Source: Dactylonectria macrodidyma | Taxonomy: Eukaryota > Ascomycota > Sordariomycetes > Hypocreales > Nectriaceae | Direction: 5' to 3' | Length of the DNA stretch: 64,000 bases | Assembly: GCA_020744425.1 (NCBI GenBank) | Contig: JAGMUV010000002.1 | Coordinates: 2,400,501 to 2,464,500, forward strand | Part shown: positions 13,042-24,581 of the stretch, one piece after another | Layout of the letters: every line of letters starts with the position of its first letter | Numbering within the stretch: the first letter of the stretch is position 1 | Translations under genes and position numbers: made by a program | Notes under the pieces: model-generated | Databases searched by the model: none | The model's input: the letters and a program-made list of their open reading frames with translations, nothing else | What the model was told of the DNA's origin: nothing

Positions 13042-13415
13042 ATGGGCGGTCTCAATCTAGAAGTGTTCAAGGTAAGCCCGGCTCAATACCTTATCCCGGC
13101 CGCCCAAACAGCAACTCATCATGCCTTGCGCATCAGTTCGGCACGTATGTCATGTTCCCCATTGGGATCATGTACTATTTCGGCACAAACCTCGACGACC
13201 GCTTCGCCGTTTCAGGATTCTGGCCCAAGCCTGAAGAATGCAACAAGCTACCGCGTGATCGCGAGGAAATTAAGGCCGAGTACGAGCGCATTGTAGCCCG
13301 ACAGAAGCTGCGGCTGGCCCGGAAAGTGGAGGAGCAACGACGATTCGCCGAGGCGCATCCCGAGCTGCATGAACAGCAGCAGCAACAGCATCAGCCGCAG
13401 CAAAACGAGTCCTAA
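13042..13415 (+). CDS. PET100: Cytochrome c oxidase assembly protein PET100, mitochondrial
   Basis: Exons 13042-13071 and 13137-13415 (intron of 65 bp, GTAAGC donor) encode 102 residues. Pet100 is a small inner-membrane chaperone that acts late in assembly of complex IV. The opening MGGLNLEVFK, immediately followed across the splice by FGTYVMFPIGIMYYFG, is the family signature: a short N-terminus, then one membrane segment at about residues 11-26. The soluble part is charged and helical (EEIKAEYERIVARQKLRLARKVEEQRRFAE) and ends in a poly-Gln run. The first exon is only 30 bp, so automated annotation can easily miss it. The gene faces the TACO1-type gene, another cytochrome oxidase factor, with 190 bp between their stops. 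Confidence 0.93.
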
Positions 13416-13605
13416 AAATACGAACCGCATCCAATCTCGATACGATATGGCACGGACGTGTACGATATGCGAGAGGGAGGGAAATTGAACCAGCATTGAC
13501 GATAATCTCGGCGTTCGGGACGGCATTGGAAGCATTGACACACCTCAACACTGGGGAATGGAGGGTCAGTATTGTACACGAGTGGATATGAAACTATGTT
13601 GCGCT

Positions 13606-14623
13606 TTATACATCCAAATTCCTCTCTACCTTGTCCCAATCCTCTTCCTTGACGGATCCCTTGCGCACATTGGCATAAATTGCCCTGACCTCTGGGTACT
13701 CTTTCAGTCCCGAGAAAAGCCCATCAAGCGTCTCAGCCGTTGATGGAGCATCAATATTGACCTTGGTGTCCTCATTGGGCGCCCAAACGATCTCCGAATC
13801 GAGGACCTCGAGCTCAAACTTCTTGGACAGTGCCTCGGTGATGGCCATGACGGTGTTGGGTTGGGTCCAAGCGAGGAAGTTGCCGTCTGGGAGCTCCTCG
13901 ACATCTTCCATGCCGTCGTGCTCGATTGCCTCGTCTAGAAATGTGGACAGTGTGGGATCGCCCTCCTTTGCTTTAAATACGGCTCGGCCGCGTCTCGTAA
14001 AGTAAAATGCTGTTGAACCAACAACTCCACCCGCCTTCTTCACCACAAGTCGGAGGTCGTGCAGCGTTCGAGTCTTGTTGTCGGTCTCGGCATCGATAAT
14101 CAGAGCGATGTCTGGGGGCATGAGGGCCTCGAGGGACATGGATTCTAATTGGGCGCCGGTCGTCGAACGGCCTTGGCCCCGTGCCACGGCGGCCTCGATC
14201 AAGTGCTTCGGGATGCTCGCTGATTGGGGGAGTCAGATCCCTACATCATTAAGCAAAATCAGCATACCTACCTTTGGCCGCTGCGGCAATGGCGTTTGCC
14301 AATTGAGGGTTGAAGTTCAAGTTATCACCATACACTGCACAACCACATCAGATCAGGTGCCACAATCGAGGAGGGCCGGTTCTACTTCTTGAATACATAG
14401 CAATAGTTTTTGTAAAACTTTGCCGCTCGCTCATCTTCTTCTTGTCGGTGACTGCTTTGATATGTTTTGTCTTGGACCACTTGTTATGGCCGGCCCATTG
14501 GGCTGGCGTTGTCATGAATGTCCGACGACATTGTCGGCAGATATTGGACGATATTCGCGAGCCAGCAATGAGGGGTTTGCTAGGCTTGGCGAGAAGCGGG
14601 CGCAATGCCTGACCGGTAGCCAT
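13606..14623 (-). CDS. YebC/PmpR-family protein, mitochondrial (TACO1-like translational activator)
   Basis: Exons 14386-14623, 14272-14334 and 13606-14219 (introns of 51 and 52 bp, both phase 1) encode 304 residues. The family motif GHNKWSKTKHIK lies around residues 48-59, after a presequence-like region rich in Arg and Ser. The spliced product continues NPQLANAIAAAAK / ASIPKHLIEAAVARGQG, which aligns by eye with the conserved YebC core, and the C-terminal domain runs to the end. Human TACO1 and its fungal relatives act in mitochondrial translation, TACO1 being needed for efficient COX1 synthesis; bacterial YebC proteins assist translation of poly-Pro stretches or regulate genes. I chose the ATG at 14623 because the frame above it lacks presequence character. 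It is divergent from the HEATR5-type gene. Confidence 0.93.
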
Positions 14624-15008
14624 TTCAGTTGAAACAAAAGAGTGATCATCTATGAACCGAGAGAGATTCGTCCAATAGCCCAGTTCTGCTTGTTGACGCC
14701 AGTCTATCACTTGGCGAGTAGTCAAAATTCATCTCAGTCGTCCAGATAGCTTCCAAAGATGCGCCGGGTTAAAGATCTTCCCAGCTCGGAGCTGGTAGGG
14801 GTGTTGGTGGGGCATGATTGGCTCCTCCCTGTACTCCCCTTGAAGCATGTGGTATGGAACGTCATGGAGAAAGCACCAGGTAACCATTTCACCTTTCCAA
14901 GAAACATCTAAAGAGGCGCATTCGGGAGAAGAACAATACTAAATAGCGATACCCTCAAATTTCAACTTCGAATAGGGCATCTTCGACTGGCGCAGCGCCT
15001 TGCCCGCC
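14624..15008. promoter_or_regulatory. Divergent promoter region, TACO1-like / HEATR5-like
   Basis: These 385 bp lie between the two divergent start codons. An ATTGG (CCAAT box in reverse) occurs near 14818. No other element can be named from the sequence alone. Confidence 0.5.
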
Positions 15009-18000
15009 ATGTCATCAACCCAGGAGTCCGAATCTCCAGCCCGAACCAACGAAGCAGCACAAGCCCCCCCCGACTCCGCGACGGCGAACCCTGAACTTGA
15101 TGTTCAAAAACTCCAAACCCTGCCGGCCGAACAACAGGAGTTGTTCCTGCTCACGTTCGTGTCTGGCTTGAGCAAGCACGTGCTCGAGCTCGACGCCGAC
15201 GACTGTACGGCCCAGCAGTTCTATCTCAAGAAGGAGATCTTCCAGATCATCAACCTGTCCTCTCCGCAGCCGTCCCGGGTAATTAGGAACAATCTGGGGA
15301 AATGCTTGGCACACATATTCGGGAATGGAGACAGGAAGCTGCTTTTCGAGACTATCAACGATCTCGTGGCTATCATATCTGGAGGAAAGTCCAAGACCGA
15401 TGCTGAGATCCGGACAAAGCATGCGGCGGTCAATTGTCTGGGCGACGTGTTCGCCGCAGCTGGTGACAGCGCCATTGGCTTGCACCAGCTGTCCTGCTCT
15501 ACCTTGGTCAAGTTGCTCAAGTCCTCTTCGAACCACGCGGGGCTTCGCGCTGCGACCCTGACCGCCTTGGGAAAGATTGTGAGGATGGTGGAAGGCAGCA
15601 TGGACGAAGTTATTGCGCGGGACGTTTGGAAGCAGTGTCGCAATCACGCCTCGTCTGATAAGGGATCGCTAGTTGTTGGATCGGCTTGTCGATGTCTCAA
15701 AGCTCTCGTGAAGCACACACCCTACTTCCAAAACTCGACGGATTTCGACAAACTAGAGTCAGCGATTTTTAAGACCTTTGACTCGTCCTCGATTCAAGTT
15801 CGCCAAGCCGCTGCTGAATGCTTTGCAGAGGCCCTCGTGCAAGGCCACTCTGAGACTGGTGGCTCTGATTCCACGTCTGGAAGGGGCAAAAAGCCCAAGA
15901 CCAAAGCTCTCAAGCGAGTTTCCACCCATCCTGGTATGGGAGGAGACGAGGATGAGATTCCGTCGAGACCATCCAGCCCTGCCCCCTCTGGCAGGCGAAA
16001 CCAGGCTCTTGCACTATCGTTAGCAGACATGCTCAAAATCCTGGCTACCCACTACGTGAAGCTAGCAACATCGAACAAGGCTCGTGCAGCTATCGGCATA
16101 TGCTATGGGAAACTATTTCGCCGATTAGGCGAGAAGCTCATCGAGACGAACTACTTGACCATCGTTGAGAGCCTCACAACTGACGTGCTTGGACAAGCAA
16201 CCATCAACAATAATCGCTACCGTCTATTGATCTCAAGAAAAATCATAGACACTGTCATTCAAGATGTTATTGGACGAAAGATCTTAGGAGAGTCGGGACA
16301 AATCTCCGCGGCCAAGACACTCATCAACAACATCCTGAAGAACTACCCCCAAGCACTAACCGAGAGACCAGAACCCTCCAAGCATACTCTCATCACCACA
16401 CTGAGCGCAGTGTCTTCGCTCATCGAATCACTGGGCTCGGCCGCCAATGGTATTGCCGAGCCCTGCAGAGACGGTCTGTTGCAAGTTCTACAACACCCGA
16501 GCTATTCCGTTCAGGTCTTCGCATCTCACTGCATGAAGACCTTTGTTCTTGCATGCCCCCAGCAATTACTTCCATGCCTCTCTGTCTGCATGAACAGCCT
16601 CAACCGTGAACTATCTTTGCTCAGCGGAGCTCGAAACTCGCCTAGGAGATGCATAGGATTCGCCCACGGGTTGGCCGCGACTCTGAGTGCCAGTCCGTCC
16701 CGTCCTCTCCATGGCTCGGTTGACATCAATAGTCGAGTGCTTACGATGGCAACGAACCTGCTAAAATCCAGCAGCCAGTCAGAACTCCGGGTTTCTGCCA
16801 CGCAAGTGCAGGTTGCATGGATTCTCATCGGTGGCCTCATGTCATTGGGGCCAAATTTTGTGAAGATCCATCTTTCACAATTGCTACTGCTTTGGAAGAA
16901 TGCACTCCCAAAGCCATTGGCTAAAGACAACACATCCGCTCGGAGCTTCCTAGAGGCGTCTTTCTTGACGCATGTAAGAGAGTGCGCTCTTGGGTCAATC
17001 TTGGCGTTCCTCGAGTTTAACAGCCGGCTTCTGACTGTCGATGTATCCAAGAGGATTGCGACCATGCTCCAAAGCACTTCTGCTTTTCTCAAGACTCTGC
17101 CATCAAAGAAAACAACTGATGACATCTCGCAAAGGCTGAAACCCGCTTTGCAACTCCACGATTTAGACATGATGGTTCAACGCCGAGTCCTGCAGTGCTA
17201 CGTCAAGCTTGTTAACCTCAGTCCAGCTGGCGGCAGCGAAGCGTTGTTACAGTCCAACCTCCTAACTCTCGCAATCTCTCTTTTCGCGGATCCAGAGAAT
17301 TACTCACCCAACTCGTTGAGTGCCTCCATCGCCAACGCAGCTGCCACGTTTGAATCCATCTGGGATGTTGGGGACAACTCTGGGTTCGGAATTACCGGCC
17401 TTGTTTCGGGCTCCAAAGTCAGCAAGCTTCCCGGTCAACAAGAGTCCCGGGACGAGCAGGCCGAGGATGACAGCCCTGAGGATTCCATCAATAGTCTCCT
17501 CCGATCCCCAATCTGTGGAAGTCTCGAGCATGACGCCTCCGTGTTGTACATTGGCAATATCAACAGCTCCTCGGCGGCTCCTCATCCCCCTGCCACAGAG
17601 GTGATCAACACTGCAATCCAGCTATTCGCGTTCGCCTTCCCTCTCACCCCGGCAAAGGTGCAAGAGAGTATCCTTGAGCAAATTCGGACATTCGCATCAG
17701 CAGGAGTTCTGCAAAGGGACCCGGGCCGCAAGGCTGCTATCAACGTCAACCTTGCGACAGCTATCCTCGCTACAATGAGGATTGCAGTCAAGGAGACGCA
17801 ATCTCCTGCTGGAGACATTTCTAATCATGCTGTTGAAGCACTATTACAAGACATTGTGCGTGACTTTGTCCTTGATCCCGATCAGCATGTCCGAAGTCTT
17901 GGCTATGATGCCGTTGCCAGGCTTTGCAACATTTACGGAAATGGGTTCACGAACAACGAAATCAAGTACCTCGTCGACACCATTGTCGGCAACCGTGAGC

Positions 18001-21000
18001 CTAGTGCTCGAGCAGGTTGTGCCATGGCCCTCGGTGCAATCCAGACCAAGGTCGGTGGTATGGCGGCGGGGTATCATCTCAAGACGATTCTCGGCATCCT
18101 TATGTCACTCTGTAACGATCCTCATCCTGTTGTCCACTACTGGGCTCTGGAGGCGCTGTCCCTGGCTTCAGATGCCGCAGGGTTGAGCTTTGCTGGGTAT
18201 GTTCCCAGCACCCTGGGCATGTTAGTTCAGCTATATGTTTCCGAGACGCATCACCCAGAAATATCCTCAGCCATCACAATGAACCTTGAGATGGAGCTGT
18301 CTACTCCATCCGTCATCGCCCGCTGCGTTGACTCCTTGATCAACGTGCTAGGGCCTGATTTACAAGATTCGGCCAAGTCCAGGGAGCTCATCTTCACACT
18401 TGTAGGGCAGTTCCGACAAGAAGATGAAATCATTGTGCAAAAGGCTGCTTTGGGGTGCTTTGAACACCTGTCTCTATACGCCCCTGGGTACATGCACTTC
18501 GCCGAGTATGTCAAGCTTATGCAGAAATACCTTTCATCTGAATCCACCACCTTGCGAGACGTCGCAGTTGATGGGCTTCACAACATGATGAAGAGAAACC
18601 CGAATGATGTCCTTCGAGAGGCAGATGACGGTTTTGAGCAACAACTGTGGCTTGTTTTAGACACTTGCCCAACTCATGACGGAATCCGCAACATTATCCG
18701 CAACTGGATGCATCAGACATGCCTTGTTGAGACGAACCAATGGCTACAACGGTTCCAGGCGGTACTTAAGATGACCAGAGCGCCACCGAAAGTGGAGGAC
18801 ATTCGATCAGGGCCCAGAGGCGGTGGCCTTCCTGACTTACAAGACGAGGAAGTTGCAGGGTTTGCCGCTGCAGGCGGCACCGCAAGTGACGAAAAAGAAG
18901 CCCCTACTACCTCCGAAGTCGAACCTCTACGATGGCAAGTGACAACGTTCGCCATGAATTGCGTCAACGACATGTTCATGCTAGTGGCAAAGGACGTCGC
19001 TACAAATGGGGAGTCCCAGGCTCAGACCGATCTCCAGAATAAGGTGGCAGATGTTGTCCGCATGGCCTTCTCCGCATCCACATCAAGTGTTCTTGAGCTC
19101 CGGATATGGGGCTTGAAGATTATCGGTGCGGTTCTCAAGATGTTTGGGAAAACGCCCGACCCAGACTTTGAAGAAGCAATGCTACTCGAGCAGTACCAAG
19201 CCCAGATTAGTTCTGCCCTAACCCCCGCGTTTGCGGCAGACTCTTCTCCCGAACTCGCTTCGGAGGCGGTCAACGTCTGCGCAAGTTTCATATCGATCGG
19301 TATCGTGACGGACGTGGACCGAATGGGCCGTATCTTGAAGACTCTTGTCACGGCGCTGGAGAACTTCTCCAGCGATAGTGAAAATGCGGCCATTGGAGAT
19401 CTGAAGGGGCTAAGCTCCAATGCCCAAGTTATGGTTAAGATTTCTATTTTCTCAGCCTGGGCAGAGCTGCAAGTCGCCAGCTCAGAACAGCAGTATCTCT
19501 TGGACGTCCTCCGGCCACATATCGGAACTCTGACTCCCTTGTGGCTAGAGTCTCTCCGAGAGTTCGCGAGACTACGGTTCGAACCTGACATCTCGATGAC
19601 CCTGGGCCCCCCTTCCTTGTCTGGTAGTCTCGATACAATTTACGCAGCCTTGAACCGAGAGACGCTGCTCCGTTTCTACCAAGATGCCTGGCTGAAGCTG
19701 GTTGATGCGATTGCCAGCCTAATCGAACAAGACAGCGAGTTCGTCTTCGACGCGTTAGATGGCAAGGAGTCGGACGGACCCTCGCCTAGCGGCAAAAACA
19801 AGGGCTCAGACATCAACTATCGAGATGAGCCTGTGGCATTCTTCTTTGTCCTTTTCGGGCTTGCCTTCGAGGCTCTCGCGACTCGTTCCGGGCAGAGCGA
19901 CTCACTGGCGACTCAAGAGCAGACTTTAGCAATTCTCAAGGCACTGAAGAAGATTCTCCACCCAAGCGTGTCTGGGCATGCCATCTACAGGCCGGACGTG
20001 TTTTCCGAGACTATGGATCTCCTTGATCGCCTTGTTCTGACGGAGGGACTCGACGTTCAGCGCGTCATTGTGGAAATTGCGAGTGTGCTTGTCGTCTCAC
20101 ACCCCTCAGCAAGAAGACCAAATGAAGAGGAGGGAGATCTTTCTGACGACATCGAACAGCTATTTGAGCTCACGCGTATCATCGTGCTGGTTCTGGCCGG
20201 GCTTCTCCCAAACCTATCAGAAGGAAACCAGCCAGCAAGGCACCAAGTAAACGAGGAGGCGATCCTGTTGATCCGGTCGTCCTTGAATGCTCTGGTCAAC
20301 GCCGCCGAGGTGTTCCCATCCATCATCAAGACGGATCTTCACGCATGCATCGTTCACATTTTCGCCACGACTTTGTCCACTGCTGAGTGCCAAGAGATGA
20401 TTGCACCGCAGTCATTACCTATCTTGAAGCGTTTCGTCGGAAGCATGTCAAACTCCCGAAGAGACTCCAATAGCAATGCGCCCACGCCCACAGATGTTCA
20501 GATGCTGGGTTGTCTCCGCCGATTCCTGTCGATTTACCTCAACGCGCAGAAGCGTGAAAGCCCTCAATCTCTTACATGCGTCAGGAATTGCCTGTTGGCT
20601 ACGACCATTCTCTTCACGGGTGGTAGAAACCATCTACCCGCGACCGAGCCCCTTGTTGCACGGTACTTGGACGAGCTGCTTGATTGCCTCACTGATCGGA
20701 TGGTAAGGATCTGCTCTCCGCTCTCGCCTCCCCCTTCTCCGCTGCTTGACAAGGTGCTAACTTGTTGGAATGCAGACTGCGAAAATTGCTGCAAACTGTA
20801 TCAGGTCCATGCTGCTGCAATCAACGGCGACGGCTGCAGACCTCAGCATTGCCCGTTTCCTCTTCCCGCGTCTAGTTGGTTTCGTAACAGATACAAACTC
20901 AGATGACCCAGAAAACGCAAGAGCGCTCATTGCACATGCACTCTGCCTGTACGTCGGCACTGTGGACAAGAGCCGAGTTGTGGCTGCCATGCCCCTGGTC

Positions 21001-21255
21001 ATCCCGATGCTCATGGCGCGGGCCTCTGCAGAGGGAGAAGACGTATACCGCGAGACAAGCACACGACTCCTAGAGATTGCGGCGGTAGATCAGCCAACGT
21101 TTAGAGCTGTGGTGGGCGGGATGAGTGGTGGTCAAAAGACATTCCTCGAGGAAGTGATTCGGTTTGGGCGTCAAACAACAGAACAAGCAGACAAGACGGA
21201 CCTGGGGTCACCGGGCCAGCCGAGCATCGCGCTGAAGATGGATTTTGGAGGTTGA
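15009..21255 (+). CDS. HEAT-repeat protein, HEATR5/Laa1 family (AP-1 accessory protein)
   Basis: Exon 1 (15009-20702) and exon 2 (20776-21255), joined across a 73-bp GTAAGG intron in phase 0, encode 2,057 residues. This is close to human HEATR5A/B and yeast Laa1 (about 2,000). The protein is nearly all alpha-helical repeats. Family landmarks include the N-terminal block with FVSGLSKHVLELD.DDC and RVIRNNLGKCLAHIF, the LRAATLTALGKIVRMVEGS repeat, and the central 'DPDQHVRSLGYDAVARLCNIYGNGF' region. Laa1 recruits and stabilises the AP-1 clathrin adaptor at the trans-Golgi and endosomes. The reading frame extends one TTG triplet group upstream, but the first ATG is at 15009. Exon 1 is an unbroken 5.7-kb frame. 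The final exon holds the conserved C-terminal ~160 residues; without splicing the frame would end at 20906 in a non-conserved Cys-rich tail. Confidence 0.93.
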
Positions 21256-22399
21256 GAGCGAGCGCATGAAGCGCACCACGTGTGTAGTTGTCGAGTTGTC
21301 GAGCTATCAACAGCGATTGTCGGTTTCATGCAGCGGCCCTTGGCAAGCCGTGGCTATCGACTCTGTTCGTCCGTGTGGAGCTAGTGATGTTTAATATCTG
21401 GTCTTTCCGAACAGGCTGTTTGCTGCTTCCCGCTTCCCCGTTTCTCGTTTCGCATCTCTCGCCTTTTGCGTTCCGTCTCCTGTGTCACTCTCGCCCGAGT
21501 TTGCCCCGTCCAACCGGCCCCACCCCGTCCTGTCCCGTCCGGCATCGCCGGATACCCACAGTCCGCCATCCTGGAGATTTGATGCGCCCTGAGTCTCCGA
21601 CTACCGGGTTTGTGAAGGAAATTTCGTGGGAATAGTTCATGACACCTGTATCACTGAAGTACAGCAGAGGTGGAGCCTTGGTAGGGGATTGCTCGGTACT
21701 CTCATCGCGGCGTACTACATCAATAGAGGATTGTACACTTCTTCATCTCCACTGCGGCGTCCCGGCGTGACTCTGCGGCTCGGTGTACAACTATGTGACA
21801 TGATGCAGATCTTTTGCGTTACATCTCATCTCTATCTCCCACACTCCGTAACGGTTGATCATGTCACCGAAAAAAATATATCCCGACGAGGCGCCACCAG
21901 CGCGTGCCAGTCATGCACCACCACGAAAGCCATACTCGCCATATCTCCAGCATACAATAAGAATCGTTCTATTTGGCTGATGTATCATATGTGCCAACGC
22001 ACTTTGATACTCTAGATAGCAACATGATCTCCACAGTGACACCAAGCCCATCTCTCAAGTGATACATGCGGAACAGGCATGCCGCCCTCCCGTGCGCACA
22101 AAAATGTCTAGATCCTGAATCCCAATGCCCTCAAATCATCACAGTGCCAGGGATTCGGCCAAAAGCCCATTCAAAAGTGGAAGCCGTGGGCCTTTGTCAC
22201 AAGATAGCAGCCTAGCGCATCGACAAAAATGGAGACAATCTTTGCCTAATCCACCCTCTCCAGCCTGATACACACCATGCAATATCATTACAATCCTCTT
22301 AGTTAGTTACGGAAAAGAATGAACAGAGAAAGATGTTGATTGACTGAGAGGTTGCGAAGTCGGGCGCACCCGTCGGCGTAATCAGTAGACATTTCTTCG
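21256..22399. other. Intergenic, no gene seen
   Basis: These 1.1 kb lie between convergent genes. The sequence around 21415-21560 is pyrimidine-rich. Open frames are short and without family features. Confidence 0.55.
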
Positions 22400-23560
22400 C
22401 TAAGTATCATGGCTTGTCTTCGTCGTCTTTCTTGTCCTTTTAGCCTTCTTGCCTCTCTTGTCCTTATCTCGCGAGACGTTCGATTCTGGCTTACGAGACG
22501 AGTCGCAAGCAATGACTATCCCGGCATGCTTGACAGTGGGTTCTGGCATGCCAGACGAACCGTGAGCAATGACCATCGGGGGATGCGCAACAGGCGACTC
22601 TTTCTTGGGAGACGAGCCGCGAGCCTGGACTAACCCTGAACGCTTGTCTTCGAGCTTTTCTGGACAGCAAACTCTTTTCTCTGAGATGAGCCGGGAGTAA
22701 TAACTGGTTCTGGATGCTTGGCTCTGGGCTTTTGCTTACCGGCAGGCCCTCTTCGGCGAGATGAATCGTGATCAATGGCTGGCCCCCAAGAATGCTCGGC
22801 TTTGGGCTTTTGCTCAAGAGTAGGCTCGTTCCTGCGAGACGAGCCTTGGGCATGGGCTAGCCCATAAATCTCAATGGTGGGCCCTATCTTGCGAGATGAG
22901 CCGTAAGCAATGACTGGCCCGGAAACCTCAGCACTCTTGGCCGCTTCGCTCTGAAGTCGTCCCTTGCCCATCTCATCATGGCGTCGCTCCTTGCCCTTAT
23001 CCTTGTCATTCGGGACCCATTCCTTACCCTTAACCTTCTCACCCTGAACTTGTTCCTTTCCCTTGTCCTTCTCATTCTGTACCTGTTCTTTGCCCTTGCT
23101 CTTCTCACTCTTGACTCTTTCCTTGCCCTTACCCTTCTCACTCTGAACTTGCTCTTTGTCTTCGCCATTATCACCGGGGACTCTTTCTTTTCCCTTGTCT
23201 TTGGGGAGAACGGTGGAAGTCGGTACTTCCAAGGTAGGCGTCTCGTTTTCAATGTCCTCGGGCGGCATACCCTCCCCAGCAAACTCTGCCTTGGTTTTGA
23301 ATTTCTGGTGGTATTTTTTCCCATTCATTTTGAGAAATCACCTTGGCAGTATCCTCAGCGTTCGAGACGTCGACCAAGGCATGGCCTCGGATCTCCCTGG
23401 TCGCTCTGGTTCTAGGGACGTTGACTGAGATAATGTTGCTGCCGGGAGCAGTTTGAAGAATCCACTGGATAACATCATCCTTCTTCAAATCTCTTGGGAA
23501 CCCCGCAATATACGACTTCTTGTTCTCCCACGTAGGCACTTGAGATTGCCAGGGAAGGTT
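22400..23560 (-). pseudogene. Frame-disrupted RRM protein with charged and GSSRR repeats
   Basis: Three successive frames make sense only together. From about 23560 to 23330 the minus strand encodes an RNA-recognition-motif fold (KSYIAGFPRDLKKDDVIQWIL ... GHALVDVSNAEDTAKVIS). At a CAAAATG run near 23328 the frame shifts by one: the expected RRM ending MNGKKYH lies in the next frame, which then runs to 22630. That part carries an 11-residue KGKE repeat and longer GSSRR-type repeats. At a second four-A run near 22680 another shift is needed. Beyond it the same GSS/DSSRK repeat continues to a Lys/Arg-rich tail and a TAG at 22400. No in-frame ATG precedes the RRM, and a TGA lies in frame just above it. 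Either this is a decaying gene or the assembly has homopolymer errors; an intron is less likely. An RNA-binding role is inferred from the RRM only. Confidence 0.5.
22984..23196 (-). repeat. 33-bp tandem repeat encoding KGKE-type 11-residue units
   Basis: About six and a half degenerate copies of a 33-bp unit lie within the RRM locus. Each encodes a charged 11-mer such as KGKERVKSEKS or KGKEQVQNEKD. The divergence between copies suggests it is not a recent expansion. Confidence 0.75.
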
Positions 23561-23601
23561 TGGGGCTCAGTATGGCCACGTCTAGTTGGGTGGGAGCCAC
23601 T

Positions 23602-24581
23602 TTAGTAGCTGTCTTGGTGTTGAGCAGGAGCAGGGTTGGCAGGGTTGGATTGATTCGTTGAGATAGCTGCCCTGGCTTGATTTGCGTCGTTGTGGTAACT
23701 GCGTGGATTTGTGATCTGACGGGCCAGTATTATCCCAGCGAGCGCTTCTCTCCACGCCTCGAGGCTGTTGTTTTGCACCATGTGCGGCCCAGGGGCATAG
23801 GTCGGAGCGTCTTCTAAGGTGTTGTCTCCGGGATGCAGCTTGTGGATTGAGTCATCGAATTAGAAGAGAACTCATTGCCAGGGGCGGTTTCTTCCAATGG
23901 GAGTATACCTGGCTAATGAAAGGGGGCTCGCTGACCAGCGTCAGATACCCCCATGCTGAGTCCTCTTTGACCGGTTTGGGAGCATCAAGCTGGGAGTGTG
24001 AAGATTGAAGCTTAACAGGGGGGTAAATTTGAGCACGCGGCCTGACCCAGATTGGTCGAGTTTTGTTTGCGTCACTGGCGATAAGGGGGCGGCCCTCGAA
24101 CTCGCCGCCGCCGTTGAGTAGACCTAGTCTCTGGCTAGATCTACTTCCGCCAACGAGTAGAATAGAGTGAAGCAAGGGGTCCTCACTGCATGTCTTCTCG
24201 AATTCCACATTGCCCTTTACACGGACCCATCCGCATGTACTGTTCGGGAATATCTCGACCCCATGAGGTGCAGATTTGGTGTGCTAGATAATCCACTCTC
24301 GCAAAGCGTTCGTATCAACCATGTTGAAGGGAAGCGGTAGCTACGGGTTTCCAGTCAGGCTCAATACGGAGAGGGGTGCATATGACAACAGTAACAGCAA
24401 CATACATTGGCGAATGGAATATAGTAGACTCCAGCTTCGTGCCCGGGGGCCACTTGAATAAATTATGTGGGCATTGATGAAACTTGACCTCAAGGCTAGG
24501 CAAGGCTGTTTGTGCTTCAGTGGCGCACCTTGTATGTCTTGTTCGTGTTGGGGGGAGGTAAATGAGGTCTTGTGACACCAT
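23602..24581 (-). CDS. Probable multi-exon gene, product unknown, splicing unresolved
   Basis: Several minus-strand segments look coding but lie in different frames. The first follows an ATG at 24581 (MVSQDLIYLPP ... FKWPPGTKLESTIFHSP, ending at a GTATGT donor near 24404). A middle segment reads PHGVEIFPNSTCGWVRVKGN and ends near a GTGAGG donor at about 24187. The last (23602-23838) follows a CTAAT branch and an AAG acceptor and ends in TAA; it reads LHPGDNTLEDAPTYAPGPHM ... EAWREALAGIILARQI. I could not join the middle exons with confidence and recognise no domain. The stop lies about 40 bp upstream of the RRM frame on the same strand, so the two may once have been one gene. An alternative reading of the first intron (acceptor CCCGTAG near 24340) opens a different downstream frame. 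Treat the boundaries as approximate. Confidence 0.35.

Noticed and set aside
20703..20906. Unspliced C-terminal tail of the HEATR5-type protein
   Set aside because: A good GTAAGG donor and TGCAG acceptor restore the conserved C-terminus in exon 2; the read-through tail is Cys/Pro-rich and non-conserved.
22491..22853. Alternative frames across the RRM repeat region on both strands
   Set aside because: They are shadows of the repeats; only the frames carrying RRM, KGKE and GSSRR motifs are consistent.
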